64,000 bases of DNA, from NCBI GenBank assembly GCA_905235325.1, contig CAJOLE010000001.1:31364-95363 (forward strand), read 5' to 3'. Positions 9,614-20,234 of this stretch are shown in pieces (positions within the stretch are counted from its first letter, which is position 1; each line of letters starts with the position of its first letter). The notes beneath the pieces are model-generated. The model searched no databases. It was not told the DNA's origin and saw nothing but the letters and a program-made list of their open reading frames with translations. The stretch is from an uncultured Prevotella sp. (lineage in GTDB: Bacteria > Bacteroidota > Bacteroidia > Bacteroidales > Bacteroidaceae). The position numbers and the translations under genes were made by a program.

Positions 9614-9990
9614 ACTGCCTCTGCAATGCGGCCGACGAGTCTCTCTATTTGTCGGGCAACTGTAACCGAGGTTGCCTGTCGGTCGGAAATCCAGATAAAG
9701 GCTATCAGCAGTGTCTCGTCGGCAGAAATGGCGTCGAAAAGGGGCTGCTTGGCGTGGCGGTAGGCTTCACGCACCTGACGCTTGATGCGGTTGCGGTCGA
9801 CGGCGTGCTTGAAGCGCTTCTTCGAAACACTGATGAGTATCTGTACGGGAACGTCGGTCTGACTGCGCGGCATCTTCCTGAAGACGGCTCGCAGCGGAAA
9901 TGCTGCCATGGCCGTGCTGCCGCTGCCGAAGAGCGTCTCTATCAGCCGGGTGCTGACAATGTGCTCGCGTTTCTTAAACTGGGCGTTCAA
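9610..9990 (-). CDS. rnpA: Ribonuclease P protein component
   Basis: [25 protein letters not shown] motif; adjacent yidD. Confidence 0.93.
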   Translation of the reverse strand: MNAQFKKREHIVSTRLIETLFGSGSTAMAAFPLRAVFRKMPRSQTDVPVQILISVSKKRFKHAVDRNRIKRQVREAYRHAKQPLFDAISADETLLIAFIWISDRQATSVTVARQIERLVGRIAEAV

Positions 9991-10010
9991 TATCGGTGGC
10001 GTTCTGGCAT

Positions 10011-10760
10011 TCAGTCGTCGAGCATAACAAGATAGTGCTGCAAGGCACCGGTCATAGAGGGGTACTTCTCGTTAGGAGCTTCAATGTCAAGGCGGAGACC
10101 GGCTTCCTTGGCGGCCTTGGCCGTAGAAGGACCGAAGGTGGCAATGGCGATGTTGCCCTGCTCGAAGTTGGGGAAGTTCTTGGCCAGGGCCTCGATGCCC
10201 GACGGGCTGAAGAAAATCAGCATGTCGTAGTCGAAGTTCTCAACCTCCTCGGGAGTGAAGTCGTTGCTGACGGTCTTGTACATGACAACCTCTTTGTGGT
10301 TCAGCTTCTTGGAATCGAGGAGCAGGGTAAGCGAGTCGTTGTGGACGTCGCTCATGGGAACGAGGTACTTCTCGGTCTTATGCTTAATCATGGTTGGCAG
10401 CAGGTCGTCAATGCGGCCGGTGGTGCCGAAGAAGACCTTGCGCTTTCTGTACTGCACATACTTCTGAATATATAGGGCGATGGTCTCCGTGACACAGAAG
10501 TACTTCATGTCTTCAGGGATGCTGACGCGCAACTCCTTGGCCAGGGTAAAGAAATGATCAATAGCATGGCGCGATGTGAAAACAATGGCAGTATAGTCAA
10601 GAATGCTGACTTTCTGCGTACGAAATTCCTTGGCAGACATCCCTTCCACCTTAATAAACGGGCGGAAAATCAATTCAACGTCGAACTTGCTGGCGATGTC
10701 GTAGTAAGGCGACTTCTCACTTGCGGGTTTTGGCTGTGAAACCAGAATCTTCTTAATCAT
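10011..10760 (-). CDS. hemD: Uroporphyrinogen-III synthase
   Basis: About 249 aa HemD-like (ILVSQPKP, IVFTSRHAIDHF, LIFFSPSGIEAL, IATFGPSTAKAAKEAGL). Confidence 0.85.
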   Translation of the reverse strand: MIKKILVSQPKPASEKSPYYDIASKFDVELIFRPFIKVEGMSAKEFRTQKVSILDYTAIVFTSRHAIDHFFTLAKELRVSIPEDMKYFCVTETIALYIQKYVQYRKRKVFFGTTGRIDDLLPTMIKHKTEKYLVPMSDVHNDSLTLLLDSKKLNHKEVVMYKTVSNDFTPEEVENFDYDMLIFFSPSGIEALAKNFPNFEQGNIAIATFGPSTAKAAKEAGLRLDIEAPNEKYPSMTGALQHYLVMLDD

Positions 10761-10773
10761 TTCGCTTTGTGTC

Positions 10774-11802
10774 CTAAAAATTTACTTTTAATTGGTCGGT
10801 AATCAGCACCAAAATGCCGGCGACCGACAATAGAGGTATGATTTCGAGGGCACAAAGGTACAAAATTATTTGCAGAAAATCACTAATTTGCCGGAAAAAG
10901 ATAACACGGCACTTGTAAATTGTCAATATTTTGGTTAGAATTAGTACGAAAATGAAATAATATACGACATTCTGCATCGGAAGGTTGAAATACACTTGCA
11001 GAATGACAGCAGGGAAAAGAGCGATGCCTTCGAGGGCGGTTATGAACGTCAGCGTCCACGTCCATTGTTTACTTTTTTTACTTCTGAAGAAGATGAGGTT
11101 CACCACTTTGTAGATGATGATCTTGAAGATGAAGTAGGCAATGAACACGCCGAAGAAGATGCCTATCATTTCATAGGGAGCATCGAGCACGAAGGTGTCG
11201 GCTACGTAGTGGGTGATATAAAAATAATAGGTGATGGCCAGCAGCAGGCAGGTTTGTATGCTGAGGAAGATGTGGAAAGGGAATCGCTCGCTTGAATCGC
11301 TTGACGATGTCTTGTCGCTCCGGGGGATGTAGAAAAAGTCCTTGATCTGGTGGAGTATGGCCTGGCGCGAGTAGGCAAAGGCTGTGACGGCCAGCACAAA
11401 GCAGAAGAGGAGCATGCACGTAATGGCATCGTCGCCGCGCACGGTGTAGGGCACGGGGTCGCCGGCGATGCCCGGGCGACCGCCGGTCAGCTCAGGGTGG
11501 AGCAGCGAGTCGTTGGCGAAGAACGACTCGCGGTAGTATTGGGGCAGACTGACGTCCTTCAGCGAGCGTCCTGCGTCGTGGCCGGGCAGATGGAGGGTAT
11601 CCGGGCGGTCGCTGTAGTGTACCTTGCCAGGCTTGAACCATGCCTGGATAGCAAAGTCCTGCTGGGCAGGCGTGGCGTCCTTGGGCAGCATCCGCAGCAC
11701 CTGGTAGGGCGTCTGCGAACGTGCCGTTTTCTGTACGACGGTGTCGGCAGTACCCGCCGACACCGTGTGTTCGCTTACTATGGAGTCTTGCTGCAGAACC
11801 AT
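10774..11802 (-). CDS. DUF4271-domain membrane protein
   Basis: Multi-TM C-terminal half; directly 3' of metK and 5' of hemD. Confidence 0.75.
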   Translation of the reverse strand: MVLQQDSIVSEHTVSAGTADTVVQKTARSQTPYQVLRMLPKDATPAQQDFAIQAWFKPGKVHYSDRPDTLHLPGHDAGRSLKDVSLPQYYRESFFANDSLLHPELTGGRPGIAGDPVPYTVRGDDAITCMLLFCFVLAVTAFAYSRQAILHQIKDFFYIPRSDKTSSSDSSERFPFHIFLSIQTCLLLAITYYFYITHYVADTFVLDAPYEMIGIFFGVFIAYFIFKIIIYKVVNLIFFRSKKSKQWTWTLTFITALEGIALFPAVILQVYFNLPMQNVVYYFIFVLILTKILTIYKCRVIFFRQISDFLQIILYLCALEIIPLLSVAGILVLITDQLKVNF

Positions 11803-13059
11803 TTACAGGCCAAACTCCCGTTTGATGTCATCTACGCGGTCAAGCTTCTCCCAGGTAAAGAGTTCTACGTCAACCTCAAGGGTTTCGTGATAGTGGCTGG
11901 TGAACTTCTTCCTGACGGTCTCGTTCTTGCGGCCCATGTGGCCGTAAGTGGCGGTTTCCTGAAACATCGGCTGGCGCAGCTTCAGGGTGCGCTCAATGGC
12001 ATTGGGGCGCAGGTCGAACAGTTGCTCTATCTTCTTGGCAATCTCGCCGTCGGTCATCTGTACCCGCGAGCGTCCGTAGGTGTTGACGTAGATGTTCATG
12101 GGCTTGGCCACGCCGATGGCATAGCTGATCTGCACCAAGATTTCGTCGCTGATGCCGGCGGCTACCATGTTCTTGGCAATGTGGCGCGCTGCATAGGCTG
12201 CGGAGCGGTCTACCTTCGAGGAGTCCTTGCCTGAGAAGGCTCCGCCGCCGTGGGCACCCTTGCCGCCGTAGGTGTCGACGATAATCTTGCGGCCGGTCAA
12301 GCCTGTGTCGCCGTGGGGGCCGCCGATGACGAACTTGCCCGTCGGGTTGACGTAGTACTTGATGTCGGGGCCGAAGAGGTCGAGCACCTTCTGCGAGTGT
12401 ATCTCCTGCTTCACCCTCGGTATGAGGATGTTGATGACGTCGTCCTTGATGCGGGCGAGCATCGCCTCGTCCTCGTCAAACTCATCGTGCTGGGTAGAGA
12501 CGACAATGGTGTCGATACGCTCGGGGATGCCTTCGTCCGAGTACTGCACCGTCACCTGGCTCTTGGCATCGGGGCGCAGGTAGGTCATCTCCTTGCCCTC
12601 CTTGCGGATGTCGGCCAGCGTGCGCATGATGAGGTGTGCCAGGTCGAGCGTGACGGGCATGTAGTTCTCCGTCTCGTTGGTGGCGTAGCCGAACATCATG
12701 CCTTGGTCGCCGGCTCCCTGCTCCTTTTCTTCCTCGCGGTCGACGCCCCGGTTGATGTCCTGGCTCTGCTCATGGATGGCACTGAGTATGCCGCATGAGT
12801 TACCGTCGAACTGATACTCGGCTTTCGTATAGCCTATCTTGTTAATGGTATTGCGGGCAATGGTCTGCAGGTCGATGTAGACATCGCTGCTCACTTCGCC
12901 CATGAGCACCACCTGCCCCGTCGTGACGAATGACTCGCAGGCCACGCGGGCCTTCGGGTCGTAAGCCAGAAACTGGTCGAGGATGGCGTCACTGATCTGG
13001 TCGGCCACCTTGTCGGGATGGCCCTCACTGACTGATTCTGATGAAAATAAGTAACTCAT
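11803..13059 (-). CDS. metK: S-adenosylmethionine synthetase
   Basis: [61 protein letters not shown]. Confidence 0.98.
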   Translation of the reverse strand: MSYLFSSESVSEGHPDKVADQISDAILDQFLAYDPKARVACESFVTTGQVVLMGEVSSDVYIDLQTIARNTINKIGYTKAEYQFDGNSCGILSAIHEQSQDINRGVDREEEKEQGAGDQGMMFGYATNETENYMPVTLDLAHLIMRTLADIRKEGKEMTYLRPDAKSQVTVQYSDEGIPERIDTIVVSTQHDEFDEDEAMLARIKDDVINILIPRVKQEIHSQKVLDLFGPDIKYYVNPTGKFVIGGPHGDTGLTGRKIIVDTYGGKGAHGGGAFSGKDSSKVDRSAAYAARHIAKNMVAAGISDEILVQISYAIGVAKPMNIYVNTYGRSRVQMTDGEIAKKIEQLFDLRPNAIERTLKLRQPMFQETATYGHMGRKNETVRKKFTSHYHETLEVDVELFTWEKLDRVDDIKREFGL

Positions 13060-13093
13060 TTGTTCAGGATTTACGGATTGTTGATAGATGCTT

Positions 13094-15931
13094 TTACTCG
13101 GCAGGCAGCATGACGACCTCGGCCTCGTTGCCCGACTTCAGCACTTCGGCGACGAAAGCTGAGACGGCTGCGGGGGTCATGGCCTGCACGGTCTTCTCGT
13201 AGTCGGTGTGGATGTCGAGCTTCCACTTGCGCCAGTTGTTGATGCAGCCGCTCCAGTAGCCGTTTTGCTTCAGCTGGTCGGCGTGGTTCTTGAGCAGGTA
13301 CTCCTTTACCTTCGTCACCATGTCGGCATCGCAATGGCCGGCGGCCATGTCCATGACGGCACGGCGCATGATGCCAAGGGCAACGTCGGCCTTTTCAGGC
13401 TTCATGGGGCAGACGGCGATGATGGAGGTCTCGTCGCCGAAGTCGTCGCGGTTGACACCGGCCTGTGCCTGTACGGTGTAGGCGGCGCTGGCCTCCTCGC
13501 GGATTTCTTTCAGATAGACCATCTGGAGCACCTGTCCGGCCACCTGTGCGCGGATGATGTTCTCCAGCGTGTAGGGCACCTTCTTGGAATACCAGTGCAT
13601 GACGGCCATGGCCTTCGGCGTTTCAGACTTGTGCTTGAAGTTGTTCACCACCTTGCCCGTGTAGTCAGTCGATACGTCCTTGCCCTTCACGATGTTCTTC
13701 TGTGCGGGCAGTGAGCCGATGTACTGCTCAACGAGCGGGCGAATCTTGGCCTCGTCGTAGTTGCCGATGATGGTGAAGGTGAAGGCGGCGGCGTTCTGGG
13801 TGCGCTCCTTGGCCATCTGCAGGATGCGGTCGTAGCTGACGTCCTTCAGGTCTTCGGCGATTAAGTTCTTGAAGCGTGGGTTGTGCTTGGTGAGCGTCAG
13901 GCTGAGCGAGTCGCTGAACACGGCCTCGGGCTGCAGCAGGCGGTTCTTGAGCTGCAGTTCGGTAGTCTTCATCATCTGGTCGAACGACTGCTCGTCCTTC
14001 TTGATGTTGCTGGTCATGTAGAGGTAGACGAGCTGCATCATCGTCTCAACGTCGGTAGGTGTCGACGAGCCGTTGACGTTGGTGCGCTGGGTGCTCATCG
14101 AGAGCGTAGCACCGGCAATCTTTCCGGCAAGAGCCTTGGTCAGTTCGGTGTGCGAGAAGGCTCCCAGGCCGCTGGCCTCGACGGCATCGTCGAAGAGGGC
14201 GATGTTGGCGCGTTCTTTGACGTCGTAGAGTGCCGAGCCGCCCCAGCCCTCGCCTGTCAGCAGCACCTGATCCTTCTTCAGGTCGGTCTGCTTCAGGATA
14301 ACCTTCACGCCGTTCTGCAGCGTCAGTTCTGTGTAGCCGAAGAGCTCGTTCTTCACCTCTTTTGTAATCTTGCCCGGCTTGGGCAGGGTGGTCATCAGGG
14401 GTTCGTCCTTCACGTTGTCAACCCAGGCGGTGAGCTGCTCAGTGCGGGCATCGCGGACGGCACCGAGGAGGTCGGCTTCGGTGGGGTAGGTGGCTCCGTC
14501 CTTCTCCTGGTTGAAGTTCAGCACCACGAGGTTCGAGTCGCTCTTGGGCATGAGCTGTGCCATTACGGCGTTGATGGCATCAATGGGAATGGCAGGCACC
14601 AGCTGTTTCATCAGCTGGTAGTAGTCGTCGATCGAGGGAATCGGCTCGTTGTTGAGGAAGTGCTGCACGTATTCGTTGACGAACTGCGAGTTGTAGCGTT
14701 TGTCCTTGTTCGAGTACTGCTTGTCGAGCACACTCAGCGTGTTGGCCTTCGAGCGGCCGTATTCCGTCTGGGTGAAGCCGAACTCGGCGGCGCGGCGGGC
14801 TTCGGCGACGACGGTCTTCACGGCTTCGTTCATCTTGCCCTCCTTGGGGACGATGCCCAGGTCGAAGGCGTCCTTGGGCTTCGACAGCAGGTAAGTGCCG
14901 TCGCTGGCCGATGCCTGCAGGAAGGGGCAGTCGGGCTTCTCGGCCAGTTCGCTGAGTCGGCTGTTCAGCATACCGACGGCGACGTTCTTCATGTAGTTGG
15001 CCACGAGATATTCCAGCGAGCCCTTCACCGAGTCGGGGATGGCTTCGTGCTTGAACATCACCTCGGCCATGTCGATGCGCTGCTCCTTGTCCTTGTCGAT
15101 GATAACGATGGGCTCGGCGTTGTCGGGCACGTCCATCTGCTCCAGCTTGGCGGCATCGGGGCCGGGCTTGGCAATCTGCGAGAACATCGTCTTGATCTTC
15201 TGCTCCACCTTGTCGACGTCGACGTCGCCTACCACGATGATGCCCTGATTGTCGGGGCGGTACCACTTCTCATAGTATTGCTGCAGGAAGGGGCGCTCGA
15301 AGTTGTCGATGATCTCCATCAGGCCGATAGGCATACGGTGGCCGTACTTCGAGCCGGGGTAGAGCTTCGGCAGGTCGCGCTCCAGCATACGCATCTGGGC
15401 CGACGTGCGGAGTCGCCACTCTTCGTGTATGACGCCGCGCTCCTTTTCTATCTCCTCCTGTTCCAGGAGCAGCCCGTCGGCCCAGTCCCAGAGAATCATG
15501 AGGCACGAATCGACGATGCCTTCGCGCGTCGTAGGTACATTACTTATATTATAAACCGTCTGGTCAATCGAGGTGTAGGCGTTCAGGTCGGTGCCGAACT
15601 TCACGCCGATGCTCTCGCACCAGCGCAGCAGCTCGTTACCCTTGAAGTGCTTCGAGCCGTTAAAGGCCATGTGCTCGAGGAAGTGAGCCAGGCCGCGCTG
15701 CGTGTCGTCCTCCTGTATGGAGCCCACCTTCTGTGCGATGTAGAACTCAGCGCGCTGCTCGGGCCAGTTGTTGTGGCGGATGTAGTAGGTCAGTCCGTTG
15801 TCGAGTCTGCCGATGCGCACTTCAGGGTCAACGGGAATCGGTGGCATCTGCATCTGTTGCTGTTGTGCAGCTACTGTTGTGAAGCTGGCCACGGCCAGCA
15901 TGAGTGTTGCAAAGAATTTTCTTGCTTTCAT
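13094..15931 (-). CDS. M16-family zinc metallopeptidase
   Basis: Two-lobed M16 architecture; [14 protein letters not shown] (HxxEH); signal peptide. Confidence 0.95.
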   Translation of the reverse strand: MKARKFFATLMLAVASFTTVAAQQQQMQMPPIPVDPEVRIGRLDNGLTYYIRHNNWPEQRAEFYIAQKVGSIQEDDTQRGLAHFLEHMAFNGSKHFKGNELLRWCESIGVKFGTDLNAYTSIDQTVYNISNVPTTREGIVDSCLMILWDWADGLLLEQEEIEKERGVIHEEWRLRTSAQMRMLERDLPKLYPGSKYGHRMPIGLMEIIDNFERPFLQQYYEKWYRPDNQGIIVVGDVDVDKVEQKIKTMFSQIAKPGPDAAKLEQMDVPDNAEPIVIIDKDKEQRIDMAEVMFKHEAIPDSVKGSLEYLVANYMKNVAVGMLNSRLSELAEKPDCPFLQASASDGTYLLSKPKDAFDLGIVPKEGKMNEAVKTVVAEARRAAEFGFTQTEYGRSKANTLSVLDKQYSNKDKRYNSQFVNEYVQHFLNNEPIPSIDDYYQLMKQLVPAIPIDAINAVMAQLMPKSDSNLVVLNFNQEKDGATYPTEADLLGAVRDARTEQLTAWVDNVKDEPLMTTLPKPGKITKEVKNELFGYTELTLQNGVKVILKQTDLKKDQVLLTGEGWGGSALYDVKERANIALFDDAVEASGLGAFSHTELTKALAGKIAGATLSMSTQRTNVNGSSTPTDVETMMQLVYLYMTSNIKKDEQSFDQMMKTTELQLKNRLLQPEAVFSDSLSLTLTKHNPRFKNLIAEDLKDVSYDRILQMAKERTQNAAAFTFTIIGNYDEAKIRPLVEQYIGSLPAQKNIVKGKDVSTDYTGKVVNNFKHKSETPKAMAVMHWYSKKVPYTLENIIRAQVAGQVLQMVYLKEIREEASAAYTVQAQAGVNRDDFGDETSIIAVCPMKPEKADVALGIMRRAVMDMAAGHCDADMVTKVKEYLLKNHADQLKQNGYWSGCINNWRKWKLDIHTDYEKTVQAMTPAAVSAFVAEVLKSGNEAEVVMLPAE

Positions 15932-16070
15932 GATTGTTATTTTAATGATTTGGGTGCAAAATTACTGCTTTTTTATGGATTTGACGCAGAATTTGCGGAA
16001 AAACTACGCCGATAGCATACTATTTTGTTTTATGTCGGGCAAAACATTTTGTCAGCTCAATTATTTGTTG

Positions 16071-16078
16071 TACCTTTG
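16071..16078 (+). promoter_or_regulatory. -7 box (TACCTTTG) preceding the TPP riboswitch
   Basis: TTGTTGTACCTTTGCACCC. Confidence 0.75.
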
Positions 16079-16087
16079 CACCCGCAA

Positions 16088-16168
16088 TTCAAGGGGTGCC
16101 TGCTGTTGCGGGCTGAGATGATACCCTCTACACCTGATCCGGATAATGCCGGCGAAGGGATGGATCGT
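16088..16168 (+). ncRNA. TPP (thiamine pyrophosphate) riboswitch
   Basis: AAGGGGTGCCTGCTGTTGCGGGCTGAGATGATACCCTCTACACCTGATCCGGATAATGCCGGCGAAGGGATGG contains the THI-box core (GGCTGAGA, ACCTGATCCGGATAATGCCGGCGAAGGGA). Confidence 0.97.
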
Positions 16169-16216
16169 AGTTTTATCAACACTATTCCCCCTTTATGATA
16201 ATTAAAGGTAAGAAGT

Positions 16217-18595
16217 ATGAAGAGAACAGTTTTGGCTGCCGCACTGGTGAGTGTCATGGCGGCAAGTGCACAGAACAAGGCAGCACTCTATGACTCCACG
16301 CAGGTGGAACAGCTGTCGGAAGTCGTGGTGCGTGGCGTGCGTGCCCAGAAGAATGCGCCGTATGCCGTCAGTAACATCAAGAAGCCGCAGCTGAGCGAGC
16401 ATTCGAAGACGGGGCGCGAGCTGCCCTTCCTCTTTGCGCAGACTCCCGGTGTCCTGGCCTGGAGCGAGAACGGACTGGGCACGGGGACGACCTATATGCG
16501 CATCCGCGGCGCTGCCGACTCACGCATCAACGTGACGCTCGACGGCGTGCCTCTTAACTCACCCGAGGACCAGTGCGTCTTCTGGGCAAACATGAACTCG
16601 TATGGCTCGCTGCTCGGCTCGGTGCAGATTCAGCGCGGCGTGGGCACGTCGACCAATGGCGACGGTGCCTTCGGCGGAACAGTGGCCCTGCAGACGGCCA
16701 CGCCCCTGCAGACACCGAGCCTTGAGGTCAGCGGTAGCTACGGTTCCTATAACACGTGGAATGCCGGCCTGAACTTCTCGACCGGTCTGCTATGGAACCA
16801 CCTCATCTTCGACGGTGCGTACCACGAGACCAACACCGACGGCTTTATCCACGGCACTGCCGGGCGTTCTGGCTCTTACTACGGCGGGCTAAGCTGGCTG
16901 GGCGACAACATTATTGTCGCATACAAGAACATCGGCAACTTCGAGAAGACCGGCCAGGCTTGGAACGGCGTGACGGCCGGCGACAACGACATGAGCCTAA
17001 TGGATGGCACATACGGCATTCAGTCCGGCATCAGGACCTACAAGGATATGTACGAGCGCGGTCTGGGCCGCTACAACTCGCTCTACGAGGCCCTGCGCTA
17101 CGGCGACGACGGCAGTTTCGCCCGCGACGCTGACGGCAACTACCTGTACGACCGCTATACGATGAGCGACGGCGGCTACTGGGCAAAGACCACCGACAAC
17201 TTCTGGCAGAACCACAGCCTGCTGTCGCTGAGCTGGAAGTCAGGCCGGCACTGGACGGGAACGGCCACGGCCCACTACACCTACGGCTACGGCTACTACC
17301 GCGAGTTCCGGCCCAACAACAAACTGTCGAAGTTCGGGCTTGTGATGGCCGACGACGAGGGGAAAAACATCAAGCGTACCGACTTCGTTCGCAAGAAGGG
17401 TCTGTCACAGAACACCTACGGATTCCTGGGCAACCTGAACTACCGCGACGACCGCTGGGACGTCATCGGGGGTATGTCCTTACAGGAGTTCGAGGGCAAC
17501 CACTTCGGCTATGTCACCTACGCCGCCAACCCCGTGGTGGCCCGTTTCATCGGCATGTACGACAATCAGTACAAGTACTACGACAGCGATGCCCGCAAGC
17601 TCGACGGCAACGTCTTCCTGAAGGCCGCCTATCACCTGAGCGAGCAGTGGGACGTCTTTGCCGACGTGCAGTACCGCCATGTCAGCTACGCGACCAACGG
17701 CATCAACGACAAGTTCTACGACGACAACTCGGGCTATTATAATCAGCGTCTCGACATCGACAAGAAGTACGACTTCCTGAACCCGAAGGCCGGCTTCTCG
17801 TGGAGCCTCGGCGGCCACCGCGCCTATGGCTCCGTAGCCATGAGCCACCGCGAGCCCGAGCGCAACAACTTCACCGACAACGGCTCCTATCCCGCCCCCA
17901 AGGCCGAGCAGCTGATAGACTACGAGGTGGGCTACACCTATACGGGCGACCTCTTTCGCGCAGGCGCGAACCTTTATTATATGGACTACAACGACCAGTT
18001 CGTACAGACCGGCGAGCTGAGCGACATCGGCGAGAGCTTGACCACGAACATCAAGGACTCCTACCGCATGGGCATCGAGCTGCAGGCGGGCATCGACCCC
18101 ACTTCCTGGCTCACCATCGAGGGCAACGCCGCCCTGAGCAAGAACAAGATCAAGGACTTCGACGAGGTGGTCGAGGACTGGGACAACGGCTCGCAGACCA
18201 TCCACTACGACAACTCCACGCTGTCTTTCTCGCCGTCGACCATTCTCAACGGCTTTGTCAACCTGCACTACCGCGGGGCACAGCTGACGTGGCACACCAA
18301 CTTCGTCTCGCGACAGTATTTGGACAACACCGAGAACGCCGACCGCTCGCTGCCCTGCTACTCGGTGTCGGATGCCTCGCTGAGCTACACCCTGAAACCC
18401 AGGAAGGTGCTGAGGGAGGCCATCTTCGGACTGAACTTCAACAACATCTTCAACCGCCGCTACGCTGCCAGCGGCTGGGTCTACTCTGCCATCTGCGACA
18501 GCTACGGCCATCCCGCCGACAACCGCTACTACCAGATTGGCTTCATCCCCATGGCGGGCTTCACCATGATGGGCAACGTGACGCTGAAGTTCTAA
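16217..18595 (+). CDS. TonB-dependent outer membrane receptor, probable thiamine uptake
   Basis: Plug domain and beta-barrel (MRIRGAADSRINVTLDGVPLNSPED...; C-terminal VTLKF); downstream of the TPP riboswitch. Confidence 0.92.
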   Translation: MKRTVLAAALVSVMAASAQNKAALYDSTQVEQLSEVVVRGVRAQKNAPYAVSNIKKPQLSEHSKTGRELPFLFAQTPGVLAWSENGLGTGTTYMRIRGAADSRINVTLDGVPLNSPEDQCVFWANMNSYGSLLGSVQIQRGVGTSTNGDGAFGGTVALQTATPLQTPSLEVSGSYGSYNTWNAGLNFSTGLLWNHLIFDGAYHETNTDGFIHGTAGRSGSYYGGLSWLGDNIIVAYKNIGNFEKTGQAWNGVTAGDNDMSLMDGTYGIQSGIRTYKDMYERGLGRYNSLYEALRYGDDGSFARDADGNYLYDRYTMSDGGYWAKTTDNFWQNHSLLSLSWKSGRHWTGTATAHYTYGYGYYREFRPNNKLSKFGLVMADDEGKNIKRTDFVRKKGLSQNTYGFLGNLNYRDDRWDVIGGMSLQEFEGNHFGYVTYAANPVVARFIGMYDNQYKYYDSDARKLDGNVFLKAAYHLSEQWDVFADVQYRHVSYATNGINDKFYDDNSGYYNQRLDIDKKYDFLNPKAGFSWSLGGHRAYGSVAMSHREPERNNFTDNGSYPAPKAEQLIDYEVGYTYTGDLFRAGANLYYMDYNDQFVQTGELSDIGESLTTNIKDSYRMGIELQAGIDPTSWLTIEGNAALSKNKIKDFDEVVEDWDNGSQTIHYDNSTLSFSPSTILNGFVNLHYRGAQLTWHTNFVSRQYLDNTENADRSLPCYSVSDASLSYTLKPRKVLREAIFGLNFNNIFNRRYAASGWVYSAICDSYGHPADNRYYQIGFIPMAGFTMMGNVTLKF

Positions 18596-18628
18596 GCATC
18601 AGCCTTACACCGACCGTTACTAACTGAT

Positions 18629-19207
18629 ATGACTGAGTTCTTACTTGCCCATTGGCTCGACATCACGACCACCGTCCTCGGGCTGGCCTACATTCTCTTA
18701 GAGTACAGGGCCAGCCTGTGGATGTGGGCCGTGGGCTTCCTGATGCAGTCGCTCGGCATCGTGCTCTACTACCAGAAGGGACTCTATGCCGACTGCGCCA
18801 TGGAGTTCTACTATCTCGCGATGACCGTCTATGGCTGGTGGCGCTGGGTCCACGGCGGCACAGCCCGCCAGGAGCTGCCCGTCAGCCGTTTCCCTAAAAG
18901 GCTCGTGGCCCCCTGGCTGCTGACTGTCGCCGCCGTCTGGGCCGTCATCTACTGGCTGCTCGTCACGTTCACCAACTCCAACGTGCCCTTGGCCGACAGC
19001 TTTACCACAGCCCTGAGCATCGTCGGCATCTGGGCGCTGGCGCATAAGTACCTGGAGCAGTGGTTCATCTGGATTACCGTCGACGTGGTCACGTCGGCCC
19101 TCTACTTCTACAAGGACATCCCTTTCAAGGCCTCGCTTTATGCTCTTTACGTGATAATTGCAATTTTTGGCTTTCTGAAGTGGCGGAAAATGATAAATAA
19201 TTCGTAA
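18629..19207 (+). CDS. PnuC-family transporter (probable PnuT-like thiamine transporter)
   Basis: PnuC-like pattern (YRASLWMWAVGFLMQSLGIVLYYQKGLYADCAMEFYYLAMTVYGWWRW); same transcription unit as the riboswitch-controlled receptor. Confidence 0.85.
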   Translation: MTEFLLAHWLDITTTVLGLAYILLEYRASLWMWAVGFLMQSLGIVLYYQKGLYADCAMEFYYLAMTVYGWWRWVHGGTARQELPVSRFPKRLVAPWLLTVAAVWAVIYWLLVTFTNSNVPLADSFTTALSIVGIWALAHKYLEQWFIWITVDVVTSALYFYKDIPFKASLYALYVIIAIFGFLKWRKMINNS

Positions 19208-19238
19208 CTTTGCACCCACTAAGCCAAACAGTAACCGT

Positions 19239-20174
19239 ATGAGAAAAGTAATTGGAATAGGCGAGACCGTGCTCGACATCATCTTCCGCGACGAGCAGCC
19301 CATACAGGCCGTGCCCGGCGGCTCGGCCTTCAACGCTGTCATCTCGCTGGGGCGCGCCGGTGTCAGCACCGTGTTCATCAGCGAGGCGGGCAACGACCGC
19401 GTGGGTCAGCGGGTCATCAGCTATCTCGAGGAGAATGGCGTCGATGCCTCCAACGTCTGCGTCTTCCCCGACTCGAAGTCGCCCATCTCGCTGGCCTTCC
19501 TCGACGACCAGAACAATGCCGACTACATCTTCTACAAGGACCACCCGCACGACCGGCTCGACTTCTCCTACCCGGAAATCAGCGAGAACGACGTCGTGCT
19601 CTACGGCTCCTTCTTCGCCATCAACCCCGTGGTGCGCCCGCAGGTGCAGGGATTTCTGGAGTATGCCCGCCAGCGCGGCGCCATCCTCTACTACGACGTC
19701 AACTACCGCTCCTCTCACCGCAACGACCTGATGAAGGTGACATCCAATCTGCTTGAGAACTTCGAGCTGGCCGACATCGTGCGCGGTTCCGACGAGGACT
19801 TCCAGGTGATGTACAACAAGAACGATGCCGACAGCGTCTACCGTTCCGAGATTTCGTTCTACACCAAGAAGTTCATCTACACCCGCGGCGCCCAGCCCGT
19901 CGAGGTGAGGGCCGAGCAGGGTTTCGCCAAGCAGTACCCCGTGCCGCCCACCGCGACCGTCAGCACCATCGGTGCCGGCGACAACTTCAACGCCGGGTTC
20001 GTCTACGGGCTCATCCGCTACGGCATCACCCGCGACGACATCGAGCGCGGGCTCACCGAGCAGCAGTGGGATCAGGTCATGGCCTGCGCACAGGCCTTCT
20101 CGGCCAACTGCTGCCAGACGCTGAACAACAGCGTCGATCCCGACTTCGCCGCCCGGATGCGCCTCCCCCAATAA
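19239..20174 (+). CDS. PfkB-family carbohydrate kinase
   Basis: IGETVLDIIF; VPGGSAFNAVISLGRAG; STIGAGDNFNAGFVYGL; own TAACTTTG box upstream. Confidence 0.9.
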   Translation: MRKVIGIGETVLDIIFRDEQPIQAVPGGSAFNAVISLGRAGVSTVFISEAGNDRVGQRVISYLEENGVDASNVCVFPDSKSPISLAFLDDQNNADYIFYKDHPHDRLDFSYPEISENDVVLYGSFFAINPVVRPQVQGFLEYARQRGAILYYDVNYRSSHRNDLMKVTSNLLENFELADIVRGSDEDFQVMYNKNDADSVYRSEISFYTKKFIYTRGAQPVEVRAEQGFAKQYPVPPTATVSTIGAGDNFNAGFVYGLIRYGITRDDIERGLTEQQWDQVMACAQAFSANCCQTLNNSVDPDFAARMRLPQ

Positions 20175-20234
20175 GCCATTACCCCCCATCACCCCCATCC
20201 AGCCCATATTGCCCATCAAAACCCCATCAACAAT

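Noticed and set aside
13883-16015. 710-aa plus-strand ORF opposite the M16 peptidase
   Set aside because: Shadow ORF of a GC-rich gene: His/Val/Leu-rich, no recognisable domain; the minus strand encodes a clear M16 protease.
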